From NCBI GenBank assembly GCA_965219305.1, contig OZ244725.1, positions 2,790,001-2,854,000 on the forward strand: a stretch of 64,000 nt of DNA, in the 5' to 3' direction. Within the stretch, counting starts at the first letter, position 1, and the number at the start of each line of letters is the position of its first letter. Position numbers and translations under genes: made by a program. This document shows positions 1-8,842 of this stretch, piece by piece. A model generated the notes under the pieces. It did not search any database. It saw only the letters and a program-made list of their open reading frames with translations, and had not been told where the DNA came from. Origin of the DNA: DATHTS01 sp965219305. Lineage in GTDB: Bacteria; Acidobacteriota; Blastocatellia; Pyrinomonadales; Pyrinomonadaceae.

Positions 1-294
1 TGTATATATGATTCTCGGAGAAGGAAATTCTTTTCTGCAACTTAAGGTTTTTCTTAAATTTGTTCTGACTTGTTCTTCGCTTTTAGTAATTTCATTTTGA
101 GAGCCGTAAGTTATTATCCAACCTACCCAACTCGTGTTATTTATTTCACTACAAAACGATTCAAGTTTTTCGTTTAACAATTTATCGCTTATTTTTTCAT
201 ACTCGAAAAATTTGTAGGCTTGTTTGTTTTCCTGTGCTTGAGCAAAAATTGCCGAACTCATCACAACTAAAATCAAAAATAAAACTTTCAACAT
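1..294 (-). CDS. Secreted protein of unknown function, 5' part only
   Basis: An open frame of 98 codons starts at an ATG at 294 and runs off the left edge without a stop. The product begins MLKVLFLILVVMSSAIFAQA, a clear signal peptide with a cleavage site near AQA, followed by a charged region (ENKQAYKFFEYEKISDKLL) and a stretch containing TSWVGWIITYG. A GCGAGGAG ribosome-binding sequence lies a few bases upstream of the start. The gene begins 12 bases after the stop of the Uma2 gene and may be co-transcribed with it. I do not recognise the family. The export signal and start are well supported, the function is not. Confidence 0.7.
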   Translation of the reverse strand, partial: MLKVLFLILVVMSSAIFAQAQENKQAYKFFEYEKISDKLLNEKLESFCSEINNTSWVGWIITYGSQNEITKSEEQVRTNLRKTLSCRKEFPSPRIIYT

Positions 295-306
295 AAAAAC
301 TCCTCG

Positions 307-924
307 CTAAAAAATTTCCATCAAATCCAATTCAAAACCATCTAAAACATCTTCGCCCGAAACTTTCGCCGGATTTTCCAAAATCTCGATCTCGCCGTTG
401 GCGCGGTAAATATAAACTTTTCTTTCGTAAGGATCAATCAGCCAAACTAAACGCACGCCGTTTTCGATGTATTCGAGCATTTTGTTTTTCAATTTTTTTA
501 TGCCGTCCGATTTTGAGCGAAGTTCGATGACAAAATCGGGAACGATATGAGCAAATTTTTCTTCGCGTTCTTTTTCCGGCAAAGCGAAATACTTTTCTTT
601 CGTTATCCAAAAAGCATCCGGCGCACGTTTCGCGCCGTTCGGCAATGTGAACATTCCGTCGGATTCAAACACTTCTCCGGTTTTGTCTTTTTCAGACCAA
701 ATTGTAAGTTGAAAAGTTATTTTATTGTTTTTTCTGCTTGTTTCTAAAGTTGTCGGCGGCATAATCTCAAGTTCTCCTTCGGCGTTCATTTCAAAACGAT
801 AATCTTTGTTGCGCTGACAAAATTCGTAAAACGCGTCGTCATCCGTTTTAAACGGCGTGATGTCGAACGTGAAAGTCATCGAGTCTTCCGAAATCAACTC
901 ATCTTCTAAAACTGCTGTGGACAT
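307..924 (-). CDS. Uma2-family (DUF820) putative restriction endonuclease-fold protein
   Basis: A 205-residue protein of the Uma2 family, which has the PD-(D/E)XK nuclease fold and is very abundant in cyanobacteria and some Acidobacteriota. The core motif PDFVIELRSKSD (about residues 128-139) carries the acidic active-site residues. It is followed by KMLEYIENGVRLVWLIDP and VYIYR, the usual second half of the fold. The length is typical. The biological role of the family is not established. A second, divergent member lies at 29047-29763. The ATG start at 924 is preceded by GGAGG at a normal distance. Confidence 0.9.
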   Translation of the reverse strand: MSTAVLEDELISEDSMTFTFDITPFKTDDDAFYEFCQRNKDYRFEMNAEGELEIMPPTTLETSRKNNKITFQLTIWSEKDKTGEVFESDGMFTLPNGAKRAPDAFWITKEKYFALPEKEREEKFAHIVPDFVIELRSKSDGIKKLKNKMLEYIENGVRLVWLIDPYERKVYIYRANGEIEILENPAKVSGEDVLDGFELDLMEIF

Positions 925-959
925 ATTTTATTAAAAACCTCCGTGAAAACTATTTTATA

Positions 960-1892
960 TTATTTCTCCAAACGCCGCATTTTCGCCGCGTCGAGCGTGT
1001 TTTTCATCAGCATCGCCACAGTCAGCAGACCGACACCGCCGGGAACGGGCGTGAAACCTGACGCTTTTTCTTTTGCTTCTTTCGGATTTACGTCGCCGAC
1101 CAAAGTTGAGCCGCGTTTTTCTATCGTGTTCAGACGTTTTTCGAGTTCATCTTCGCCGAAAAGTTCGTGCGCGAAATCTTTGTCTGAAACAGAATTGATG
1201 CCGACATCAATGACCGTCGCGCCGTCTTTGATAAAATCGCCGCGCACGAATCCAGCGCGTCCGACGGCGGCGATCAGAATATCGGCGGTTGAACAGATTT
1301 GTTCGATGTTTTCCGTCCGCGAATGGCAGATCGTCACGGTCGCGTTTTCCTGCAAAAGCAGTTGCGCCATCGGTTTGCCGACGATGTTGCTTCTGCCGAT
1401 AACGACGGCGTGTTTTCCCGAAATCGGAATGGAATAATGTTTTAAAATCTCTATAACTCCGGCGGGCGTGCAAGGCACGAGCGCGGGCTGACCTTGCGAG
1501 AGTTTGCCGACGTTGATCGCGTGAAAACCGTCCACGTCTTTTGCCGGATTTATTCGTTCCAAAATCTCGTTTTCGTCAATATGTTTCGGCAGAGGCAACT
1601 GCACCAAAATTCCGTCAACATCGTCGCGGTTGTTCAATTCTTCGACCAAATTCAGAAGTTCTTCCTGCGTCGTTTCCGCCGGAAGATGTTTGTGTTCCGA
1701 AATCAGACCGAGTTCTTCGCTCGTTTTGACTTTGTTGCCGACGTAAACCGCCGAAGCCGCGTCTTCACCGACTCGGACGGCGACGAGACACGGGCGAAAA
1801 CCGTATTCGGCTTCTAATGTTTTAACTTCTTCCGCAACCTTTTGTTTTATCGCTTGGGCAACTTCTTTGCCGCTTAAAATTTTTGCACTCAT
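960..1892 (-). CDS. folD: Bifunctional methylenetetrahydrofolate dehydrogenase/cyclohydrolase
   Basis: FolD interconverts 5,10-methylene-, 5,10-methenyl- and 10-formyl-tetrahydrofolate in the cytosol, feeding purine and formyl-Met synthesis. The 310-residue product has the active-site YVGNK motif (Tyr50, Lys54), VQLPLPKHI (residues 97-105), the NADP-binding VIGRSNIVGKP (164-173) and the C-terminal PVPGGVGLLTVAML. It is slightly longer than the usual 280-290 residues, from a short C-terminal tail. It is divergent from the transglycosylase gene, with 44 bases between the two starts, so both promoters must lie in or overlap that gap. Confidence 0.97.
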   Translation of the reverse strand: MSAKILSGKEVAQAIKQKVAEEVKTLEAEYGFRPCLVAVRVGEDAASAVYVGNKVKTSEELGLISEHKHLPAETTQEELLNLVEELNNRDDVDGILVQLPLPKHIDENEILERINPAKDVDGFHAINVGKLSQGQPALVPCTPAGVIEILKHYSIPISGKHAVVIGRSNIVGKPMAQLLLQENATVTICHSRTENIEQICSTADILIAAVGRAGFVRGDFIKDGATVIDVGINSVSDKDFAHELFGEDELEKRLNTIEKRGSTLVGDVNPKEAKEKASGFTPVPGGVGLLTVAMLMKNTLDAAKMRRLEK

Positions 1893-1936
1893 AATCTTTT
1901 ACAGAATTTTACAGGAAACGACGAATCTTTGCTAAA

Positions 1937-4423
1937 ATGGCGTTTATGAAATGGCTGTCCGCTCTTTTAATTTATTTCGTTCTCTTTACAGGATTTATTT
2001 ATGCTCAAAGTTTTCCCGACACGCAAAAAAAGATCAAAATTGCGCTCGAAGATCGTGATTATCGAACTGCGCGAAATGCTCTGGAGAGTTTGCGGAAAAA
2101 GGATGCGAAGATTTTTGAATTGAATAATTTCGATTATCTTCTGGCGCGTGTTGATGAATGGGAAAATGATTTTGCGGCGGCGATGGCGAATTATCAAACG
2201 GTCGTTGATCGTGATTCGGTTTTGAAGGAATACGCGCTCCGGCATCTGGCGGAAATTGCGCGTTCGAGCGGGAATTTGATGCTTGAACGCATTTTTTTGC
2301 AGGAAATTTTAACCGTCGCGCCGGATTCGCTACTAAATGATGCGACGAATGCGCGTCTGGCGCGGAGTTTTATCGAGAGCGGGAATTTTGAAACGGCGAT
2401 CTCTCTTTTAAGTAGTCAGAAGTCAGAAGTCAGTAGTCAGAAGGAAAATCAAAAGCCGAAAACCGAAAACCAAACGAATATACGTTTGCAAAGAGAAAAT
2501 CTCGTGCTTTTGGCTGAAAGTTTTCTGCAGATAAATGAGCCGAACAAAGCGCGGGAGATTTTTGTGCGTTTGATTGACGAATTGCCTAATCAAAGTCAGC
2601 CGGACGATTTTGCTCTGGCAGCGGCGAAAGGTTTGGATTTACTTGATAACGGGAGCGAAAACTTCGGCAAATCGGTCGCGCAGCTGCCGGAGAATGAGCA
2701 TCTCAAACGCGCTCGGATTTATAATTTCAACCGCGATTTCAACGATGCGCGTCTGCATTATCAGGCGGTCGTAAAAAGATTTCCCGAAAGCGAGAGTCTG
2801 CCCGATGCGATGTATCAGATCGGACGAGGTTACGGCTGGCAGGACAATTATAACGAAGCGATAAATTGGTATGAGCGTCTGATAGAACAGTTTCCAAACG
2901 ATTCGCTCGCGGCGGACGCGATGATGCAGGCGGCATCGGGTTATGCGAAGGTCAATAAAATAAAGGAATCAACTTCGCGGTATCGAAAAGTGATCGCTCA
3001 ATATCCCGACTACGAACGTCCCGAACGCGCATATTTGAATATCGTTGACGTTTACCGCGATATGGGCGAAGCCGGCGACGCGCTGAAATGGACGACGAAA
3101 ACTGAGAATGATTTCAAAGACAAGTTGCCCGAAGCACTCGCGCTTTTCGCCGAAGCGAGAATTCATCTCGCCCGCAAAGATTGGCAATTGGCGTTTCAAT
3201 CGCTCGACGCTCTGCGTTTTAAGGGGAATTTGGGCGGCACGAGCGTTCCCGGCGGTACGACTAAGGAAGAAGTCGCGTATCTGCGCGGTTATGTTCTCGA
3301 AAAACTGAATCGTTTTCCCGAAGCCGTTGACACATACCTTTCGATTCCCGACGGACGCGCCGAATATTATGGTTGGCGGGCGACCGAACGCCTGAAAGAA
3401 TTGACGGCTGACGATCTGACGAAAGAAATGGTGCGGAGCAAATTCAAAAAATTCCGCGATTTGTCGAGCCAAGCCGTGACAACAAAAAACGCTGACGAAA
3501 TCCGCATTGCCGCCCAAAATGCACTGCGTTTGATTGACGTTAAAGAAACGCGCAATCAATTATTGGAAACTCTCAAACAGACTTATACATTTTTGCCGGA
3601 TTACAAAAAAGTTCCCGATTTCAAATTGCAGGAATTCGGACGCAAAGAAGTTTTAAAACAAAAACGTGCCGGAGACGATAATCAAAATCGTCACAAACTT
3701 ATCGCCGACGAACTTTTGTTTTTAGGACTTTACGACGAAGGAACGCCCGAGTTTGAAACTGCCGAGGCAACTGACAAAGGACAAACGACAAAGGACAAAT
3801 CATACACTTTAGCCGTTTTTTATAAACGCGGCGATATGGCAAATCGCGCCGTCGGTTTTATCGAATCTTTATGGCGCGGAATTCCCGCGGATTATCAAAT
3901 CGAACTGATTCCGAAAAACCAGATCGAACTGCTTTATCCCGCGCCGTATGCCGATTCTTTGACAAAATTTGCGCCGGAAAGACAGGTTGATCCGCGTTTC
4001 GTGCTTTCGATTATGCGGCAGGAATCGCGGTTTCGCGCCGACGTAAAATCGGTCGCCGCCGCGCGCGGTCTGATGCAGTTTATTTCTTCGACATCAAACA
4101 CCATTGCCAGCGAACTCGGCAGAAAAAATTTCGCTCAGGACGAACTTTATCATCCGCCGACCGCTGTGCTTTTCGGTTCGCAGTATTTATCCGATTTATA
4201 CAAACTTTTCCCGAATCAAACGCAAGCCGTCGCCGCGAGTTACAACGGAGGCGAGGACAATATGGAACGCTGGTTGAAACGTGCAAATTCAAACATTCCC
4301 GACCAATATGTTCCCGAAATCGCTTATTCGCAGTCAAAAGATTACGTCTATAAAGTGATGCAGAATTATCGTATGTATCAGATAATTTACGACGAAGATT
4401 TGAAAGCGAAATTGAGTAATTGA
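1937..4423 (+). CDS. slt: Soluble lytic murein transglycosylase (Slt70-like) with TPR repeats
   Basis: An 828-residue exported enzyme that cleaves the MurNAc-GlcNAc bond of peptidoglycan with formation of 1,6-anhydroMurNAc. It starts with a signal peptide (MKWLSALLIYFVLFTGFIYA). The ATG at 1946 fits this signal better than the ATG at 1937. The middle is TPR-like superhelix, for example the repeats near residues 280-390. The SLT domain spans about 684-800, with the catalytic Glu696 in RQESRF, then ARGLMQF and AVAASYNGG, all family hallmarks. Two low-complexity stretches (about 158-180 and 613-622) are encoded by 7-bp tandem repeats and look like insertions into linker regions. Confidence 0.95.
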   Translation: MAFMKWLSALLIYFVLFTGFIYAQSFPDTQKKIKIALEDRDYRTARNALESLRKKDAKIFELNNFDYLLARVDEWENDFAAAMANYQTVVDRDSVLKEYALRHLAEIARSSGNLMLERIFLQEILTVAPDSLLNDATNARLARSFIESGNFETAISLLSSQKSEVSSQKENQKPKTENQTNIRLQRENLVLLAESFLQINEPNKAREIFVRLIDELPNQSQPDDFALAAAKGLDLLDNGSENFGKSVAQLPENEHLKRARIYNFNRDFNDARLHYQAVVKRFPESESLPDAMYQIGRGYGWQDNYNEAINWYERLIEQFPNDSLAADAMMQAASGYAKVNKIKESTSRYRKVIAQYPDYERPERAYLNIVDVYRDMGEAGDALKWTTKTENDFKDKLPEALALFAEARIHLARKDWQLAFQSLDALRFKGNLGGTSVPGGTTKEEVAYLRGYVLEKLNRFPEAVDTYLSIPDGRAEYYGWRATERLKELTADDLTKEMVRSKFKKFRDLSSQAVTTKNADEIRIAAQNALRLIDVKETRNQLLETLKQTYTFLPDYKKVPDFKLQEFGRKEVLKQKRAGDDNQNRHKLIADELLFLGLYDEGTPEFETAEATDKGQTTKDKSYTLAVFYKRGDMANRAVGFIESLWRGIPADYQIELIPKNQIELLYPAPYADSLTKFAPERQVDPRFVLSIMRQESRFRADVKSVAAARGLMQFISSTSNTIASELGRKNFAQDELYHPPTAVLFGSQYLSDLYKLFPNQTQAVAASYNGGEDNMERWLKRANSNIPDQYVPEIAYSQSKDYVYKVMQNYRMYQIIYDEDLKAKLSN
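2415..2474. repeat. In-frame 7-bp tandem repeat array inside slt
   Basis: Successive heptamers GTCAGAA, GTCAGAA, GTCAGTA, GTCAGAA, then after a short spacer AGCCGAA, AACCGAA, AACCAAA. They are translated as a Ser/Gln/Lys-rich linker within the TPR region. The last three words recur almost exactly in thrC (51115-51149). Confidence 0.85.
3773..3800. repeat. In-frame 7-bp tandem repeat array inside slt (second)
   Basis: Four contiguous heptamers GACAAAG, GACAAAC, GACAAAG, GACAAAT, translated as TDKGQTTKDK. The array lies shortly before the SLT domain. Confidence 0.85.
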
Positions 4424-4478
4424 TCAATTCATATTTTGCTTTTTCGTTAAAATAAAAATAGTCTGAATTATAACTATT

Positions 4479-5375
4479 ATGCGTTATTTACTTATATTTT
4501 TATCAGCAATTTTACTTTTCACGGCTTGCCAAAAAGCCGAAACGACGGCGACAAATTCTTCGGCAAATGCGAAACGTTACCCGTTTAGAGGCACGATTAT
4601 TTCAGTTGACAAAGCGAACAAAAAAGCCTCGATCGAACACGAAAAAGTCGAAGGTTTTATGGACGCGATGACGATGGATTTTCCGATCAAGGACGATTGG
4701 GTGTGGGAAGATTTGTCGCCGGGATCGGAAATCCGCGCCGAACTGGTCGTTGACAACGCCGCCACGCCGCCGTTTTATCTGGAAAAACTTGCCATCTCCG
4801 CCGCCCCGAATCCGAATCAGCCTGCACCACCCGTCAACGAAAATTTCGCGCAGATCGGCAAGGAAATCCCCGATTTTACGTTGACGAATCAGGACGGCAA
4901 AAAAGTTTCGATCAAAGATTTTCAAGGTAAAGCATTGGCGGTCACATTCATTTATTCCGAATGTCCTCTGCCGGATTACTGCATTTTGATGTCGAAAAAC
5001 TTCTCTGATCTGGCAAACGAAGTCGCGGAAAATGATGAATTGAAAGACAAAGTTCGCCTGCTCAGCATTTCTTTCGATCCGAAACGCGACACACCCGAAA
5101 AACTTAAACAATATGGACTCGGTTATCTCGGCAAAGATTCGAAAGCGACGGATTTCAAAGTCTGGCAAATCGCCGTCGGAACGGACGAACAAGTAAGAAA
5201 GATCGCCGACTTTTTCGGTCTGCGCTATGAAACAAACGAAAACGACAAAACGCAGATCAATCATTCACTGCGAACCGCCGTCATCGCGCCGGACGGGAAA
5301 GTTACGAAAATCTTTCCCGGCAACGAATGGCAAAAAAGCGAATTGCTTGACGAACTAAAAGCGGCGGCAAAATAA
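4479..5375 (+). CDS. Lipoprotein with CusF-like copper-binding domain fused to Sco1/SenC domain
   Basis: A 298-residue lipoprotein: the lipobox LFTAC puts the acylated Cys at residue 17. Residues about 34-105 resemble the CusF/CopA-type copper-binding fold, with candidate ligands His54, Met61, Met64, Met66 and Trp74. Residues about 125-298 form a Sco1/SenC thioredoxin-like domain, the family that delivers copper to the CuA site of cytochrome oxidase or acts as a periplasmic thiol reductase. The metal-site cysteines are Cys162 and Cys168 in ECPLPDYC, so the spacing is CX5C, not the classical CX3C. The distal ligand is probably His262 in INHSLR. The combination points to periplasmic copper handling. 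No respiratory genes are adjacent. Confidence 0.9.
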   Translation: MRYLLIFLSAILLFTACQKAETTATNSSANAKRYPFRGTIISVDKANKKASIEHEKVEGFMDAMTMDFPIKDDWVWEDLSPGSEIRAELVVDNAATPPFYLEKLAISAAPNPNQPAPPVNENFAQIGKEIPDFTLTNQDGKKVSIKDFQGKALAVTFIYSECPLPDYCILMSKNFSDLANEVAENDELKDKVRLLSISFDPKRDTPEKLKQYGLGYLGKDSKATDFKVWQIAVGTDEQVRKIADFFGLRYETNENDKTQINHSLRTAVIAPDGKVTKIFPGNEWQKSELLDELKAAAK

Positions 5376-5703
5376 TTTGGTTAAACAAATTAAGAGATTT
5401 TCGATTTAAAGAAGTTATGAATTTGAGAATGATCGAAAGTCATCGAATTCATATTGAATTTCAGTTCATCAATATTAATTCGATGACTTTTACAATGAGA
5501 CTGATACAGACCAAACGAGTATCGCAACTTTGTAAACAAATATGCTTTATAACTCATCACTTTTCCTGATACAGCACCATTTAATTTATTGTTTTCTGTT
5601 CCCGTTTCGCTGAAAACGAAAGTTATTAGATACTTAAATCGCAGAAATGCGGAATAAATTGATTTCTTTATCATCTGTCATCTTAAAAAATTTCCTCTAA
5701 TGA
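5376..5703. other. Intergenic stretch without a convincing gene
   Basis: A 94-codon minus-strand frame (5390-5674) exists, but it has no recognisable family, no good ribosome-binding site and unusual composition for this genome, so I do not call it. A plus-strand reading of part of it is equally meaningless. Nothing else is seen here before the gene relics that follow. Confidence 0.4.
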
Positions 5704-5849
5704 TAATTACACATCGGACGAAAAATCAATTGACTTAATAATGCTTGACGAAGCTTTGAAAGAGTTGGCGAAGTTTGATGAATTCACCTGTGCGAGACGA
5801 AGCGCGTTTTGAAAAATTGTTGGAAAGAATCAATCATTCGCGTGCCTGA
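5704..5849 (+). pseudogene. Fused relic: ECF sigma factor fragment joined to a TPR-kinase tail
   Basis: One frame (about 5704-5783) reads KSIDLIMLDEALKELAKFDE, matching the LDEAL..LA..D segment between regions 2 and 4 of the ECF sigma factors common in Acidobacteriota. A second frame starting near 5787 reads PVRDEARFEKLLERINHSRA and stops at 5849. This resembles the DPLR.D.RF..LL.R. tail of the serine/threonine kinase/TPR proteins often encoded just after such sigma factors. The simplest reading is that an internal deletion removed most of a sigma-kinase pair and joined the two remnants. The assignment rests on short matches. Confidence 0.5.
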
Positions 5850-5899
5850 ATAAAAACGAATTTGCCTGTAAAATTTTCAGAGTGTTAAACTCAGAAGTA

Positions 5900-7267
5900 A
5901 TGAAAGAAAAAGTAAGAGTAGCAGGCGGTCAGGGATTTTGGGGCGATATGCTTTCCGCTCCGGTTGATCAGGTGCGCGGCGGACAGATTGATTATTTGAT
6001 GCTCGATTATCTGGCGGAAGTTACGATGAGCATTATGCAGAAACAGCGTGCGCGAAATCCCGAATCGGGATATGCGCGGGATTTTATTACGCTTTTGCAG
6101 GAAATTTTGCCGGATTGTGTCGAGAAAGATATAAAAGTTTTGTCGAACGCGGGCGGCGTGAACGTCGAAGGCTGTGCGGAAGCGATCAGACAGACGGCGC
6201 AGGATTTGGGTTTGTCGGGAAAGGTGAAGATCGGCGTTGTCACGGGCGACGACGTTCTGCCGCGCTTGCAGGAATTTCTCGATAACGGCGTTGAAATAAA
6301 CAGTATGGACACGGGCGAATCTCTGTCCACGATTTTAGACAAAGTGCAGTCGGCAAACGTCTATCTCGGCGCACAGCCGCTTGTCGAAGCGTTGGATAAA
6401 GGCGCGAGAATCATCGTCGGCGGACGACTGACCGACACGGGACTGACGCTCGCGCCTCTAATGCACGAATTCGGTTGGAGTTTCGACAATTGGGATCAGG
6501 TTGCGACGGGAACTATCGCCGGACACATCATCGAATGCGGCGCACAAGCGTCCGGCGGAAACTGTCAATACGATTGGCAGAACATTCCCGATCTGGCGAA
6601 CGTCGGTTTCCCGATCGTCGAAGCGTATCCGAACGGCGATTTCGTCATCACGAAACACGAAGGAACGGGTGGGCGCGTCAATGTGCAGTCGGTCAAAGAA
6701 CAGCTTTTGTATGAAATGGGCGACCCGCACGAATACATTACGCCCGATGTCGTCGCCGATTTTACGACGATCAATGTCGCCGCCGACGGTGAAAACCGCG
6801 TCAAGGTTTTCGGCATCAAAGGCAAACCGAACACGGAATTTTACAAAGTTTCCATCGCTTACACAGGCGGCTGGAAATCGGTCGGAACGCTCGTCTATTC
6901 TTATCCCGACGCATACGAAAAAGCGCAGGCGGCGGATAAGATTTTAAGAGCGCGCCTGGAAAAATTAGGTTTGGAATTCGACGTAATTCTAACCGAATTC
7001 GTCGGTTGGAACGCAACACACGGACATCTTTCCGGCGAACCGCCGAAGGATTTGCCGGAAATCCAGTTAAGAGTCGCCGTGCGCGGGCAAAAACGTGAAG
7101 ATGTCGAAAGATTTACAAAAGAGATCGCGCCGTTAATTTTAACCGGACCGCCGGGAGTTACGGGTTTTGCAGGCGGTCGTCCGAAAGTCGAGGAAATTAT
7201 GGCATATTTTCCCGCACTAATTCCGAAACATTTGATCGAAACAAAGGTCGAAGTCATTGATGCTTAG
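5900..7267 (+). CDS. AtuA-like (DUF1446) family protein
   Basis: A protein of about 455 residues of the acyclic-terpene-utilisation AtuA/DUF1446 family. Landmarks are AGGQGFWGD near the N-terminus, QIDYLMLDYLAEVTMSI, NAGGVN, GGRLTDTGL and the C-terminal TGPPGVTGFAGGRPKVEEI. In Pseudomonas, AtuA is required for citronellol/geraniol catabolism, but its biochemical activity is unclear. Most homologues stand outside terpene clusters, as here. No acyl-CoA carboxylase or enoyl-CoA hydratase partner is nearby. An in-frame GTG at 5882 is possible; the ATG at 5900 gives the family's usual start. Confidence 0.85.
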   Translation: MKEKVRVAGGQGFWGDMLSAPVDQVRGGQIDYLMLDYLAEVTMSIMQKQRARNPESGYARDFITLLQEILPDCVEKDIKVLSNAGGVNVEGCAEAIRQTAQDLGLSGKVKIGVVTGDDVLPRLQEFLDNGVEINSMDTGESLSTILDKVQSANVYLGAQPLVEALDKGARIIVGGRLTDTGLTLAPLMHEFGWSFDNWDQVATGTIAGHIIECGAQASGGNCQYDWQNIPDLANVGFPIVEAYPNGDFVITKHEGTGGRVNVQSVKEQLLYEMGDPHEYITPDVVADFTTINVAADGENRVKVFGIKGKPNTEFYKVSIAYTGGWKSVGTLVYSYPDAYEKAQAADKILRARLEKLGLEFDVILTEFVGWNATHGHLSGEPPKDLPEIQLRVAVRGQKREDVERFTKEIAPLILTGPPGVTGFAGGRPKVEEIMAYFPALIPKHLIETKVEVIDA

Positions 7268-7332
7268 GTAAAAGCCGTCTATTTTTGAGATGTGAAGGAA
7301 TTTTGGTAAAAGATGTCTTTATTTCCATCAGA

Positions 7333-7507
7333 GTAAGGCTTATTTACCTTCGAGTAAAGCTTATTTAACTTCAAGTAAACAAGCTTTACCTTCAAGTAAA
7401 CAAGCTTTACCTTTAAGTAAACAAGCTTTACCTTTAAGTAAACAAGCTTTACCTTTAAGTAAACAAGCTTTACCTTTAAGTAAACAAGCTTTACCTTAAA
7501 GTAAATA
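7333..7507. repeat. 21-bp minisatellite, about eight units
   Basis: Units of exactly 21 bp start at 7333, 7354, 7375, 7396, 7417, 7438, 7459 and 7480, with consensus GTAAACAAGCTTTACCTTTAA; the first two are degenerate. GTAAA and TTTAC alternate, so any unit can pair with itself or its neighbours, giving many alternative hairpins. The array occupies most of the gap between the AtuA-like gene and the Nudix gene. Frames through it carry no start codon, so I treat it as non-coding. 21 equals three times seven, the period of the heptamer arrays elsewhere. Confidence 0.9.
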
Positions 7508-7608
7508 CTTATTTCACCTGTTCCAGCGGCTTATATTTGATTCGATACGGCAAAATCCGGCAACAACGGATTATAAAAGCAGAATTTCATTAAGTAATAA
7601 ACAATTTT

Positions 7609-8175
7609 ATGAACGAAACGCCCGACGTTTGGAAAAAAAATGATTCGAAACAAGTCGCCGATTGCCGCGTTTTCAAAGTTCGTGAGGATTTTTGCAAACG
7701 CGAAACCGACGAAAAAGAAGCGTCTTTTTTTGTTATTGAAAGCCCCGATTGGGCGAATATCATCGCTGTAACGAAAAACGGCGAAGTCGTAATGATCGAA
7801 CAATTCCGGCACGGCATCAAAAAAGTTATTTTGGAAGTTCCGGGCGGAATGATTGACGACGGCGAAGAAACGGAGACGGCGGCAAAACGCGAGTTGTTGG
7901 AAGAAACCGGATTTTCGTCCGACAAATTCGTTTTGCTCGGAAAATCTTATCCGAATCCGGCGATTCAAAACAATACGATCTATCATTTTCTCGCGCTCGA
8001 TTGTGAAAAAACCGATGAAACTTCGTTCGATGAACACGAATCGGTTTTGACGAAACTCGTACCTTTTGATGAAGTTCAAAAACTTATCGAAAACGGTGAA
8101 ATAAGTCATTCATTGGTCGTCGCGGCGTTTTATTATCTTTCGATCTATGAAAATAAGAATAAAAATGTAAAATAA
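7609..8175 (+). CDS. Nudix hydrolase, ADP-ribose pyrophosphatase-like
   Basis: A 188-residue hydrolase with an intact Nudix box, GGMIDDGEE followed by AAKRELLEETGF (about residues 82-105), whose glutamates bind Mg2+. The upstream EQFRHGIKK and the downstream SYPNPAIQNNTIYHFLA resemble ADP-sugar pyrophosphatases, so ADP-ribose or a related nucleotide sugar is a plausible substrate. That is inference; the exact substrate cannot be read from sequence. The membrane-protein gene begins one base after its stop, so the pair is probably one operon. Confidence 0.9.
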   Translation: MNETPDVWKKNDSKQVADCRVFKVREDFCKRETDEKEASFFVIESPDWANIIAVTKNGEVVMIEQFRHGIKKVILEVPGGMIDDGEETETAAKRELLEETGFSSDKFVLLGKSYPNPAIQNNTIYHFLALDCEKTDETSFDEHESVLTKLVPFDEVQKLIENGEISHSLVVAAFYYLSIYENKNKNVK

Positions 8176-8176
8176 G

Positions 8177-8671
8177 ATGCGTTTGTCACGGATAATTTTA
8201 GTGTTTTTGATCTCCGTATTTATCTCGCAATGCGTCTTTTATTATCCGAATCTTCCTCAAATAATGGCTTCGCATTTTAACGGCGCGGGCGCGGCGGACG
8301 GTTGGATGGATAAAAATAACTTCTTTTTGGTTGAAGCCGGAATTTTGTCGTTGATTGTTTTTGCAGTCCTAATTTTGCCTTATTTGATCGGGAAAATGCC
8401 GAAATCTTTATTAAACATACCGAATAAAGAATACTGGCTCAACGATGAAAGACGCGCCGCAACGCTCAAAATTATCGGACATTTTTTCCAATGGTTCGGC
8501 GCGGCACTTCTCGCTCTATTTATCGGAATCAATCAACTCGTCTTTAGGGCGAATCTAACAGGCAAAAATCTCCCATCACTAAGTTGGGCAATTCCCGGCG
8601 CGTTTTTGATTTTTGTCATTGTTTGGGTAATGCAGTTTTTTAATCGTTTTAAGGTAAGAAGTGTAAAATAG
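8177..8671 (+). CDS. DUF1648-like integral membrane protein
   Basis: A 164-residue protein with four hydrophobic segments (about 5-22, 50-70, 98-117 and 133-153). The region LPQIMASHFNGAGAADGWM after the first helix matches the DUF1648 pattern (P..HFN..G..DGW.) seen in Bacillus SdpI-like immunity/autolysis-related membrane proteins. The function here is unknown. It starts immediately after the Nudix stop, implying translational coupling. Confidence 0.75.
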   Translation: MRLSRIILVFLISVFISQCVFYYPNLPQIMASHFNGAGAADGWMDKNNFFLVEAGILSLIVFAVLILPYLIGKMPKSLLNIPNKEYWLNDERRAATLKIIGHFFQWFGAALLALFIGINQLVFRANLTGKNLPSLSWAIPGAFLIFVIVWVMQFFNRFKVRSVK

Positions 8672-8842
8672 AATTTACAAATTCACACAAGTAATCACTA
8701 GATATAAATGTTATCTCTTGTAGAAAGATTCAAAAGAAAACCTTTTTGCCAGTTTCGCTTCTAATGAAGATATAAGTTTCTGGTAAAATAAAAAAAATCG
8801 TTAAATATATTAAAATTCTCCCAAAAAATTTGAGGAAAAAAC

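Noticed and set aside
5390..5674. 94-codon minus-strand frame
   Set aside because: No family, no ribosome-binding site, atypical composition; likely chance.
7333..7507. Possible CRISPR or riboswitch-like repeat
   Set aside because: Uninterrupted 21-bp tandem units without spacers; no conserved aptamer features.
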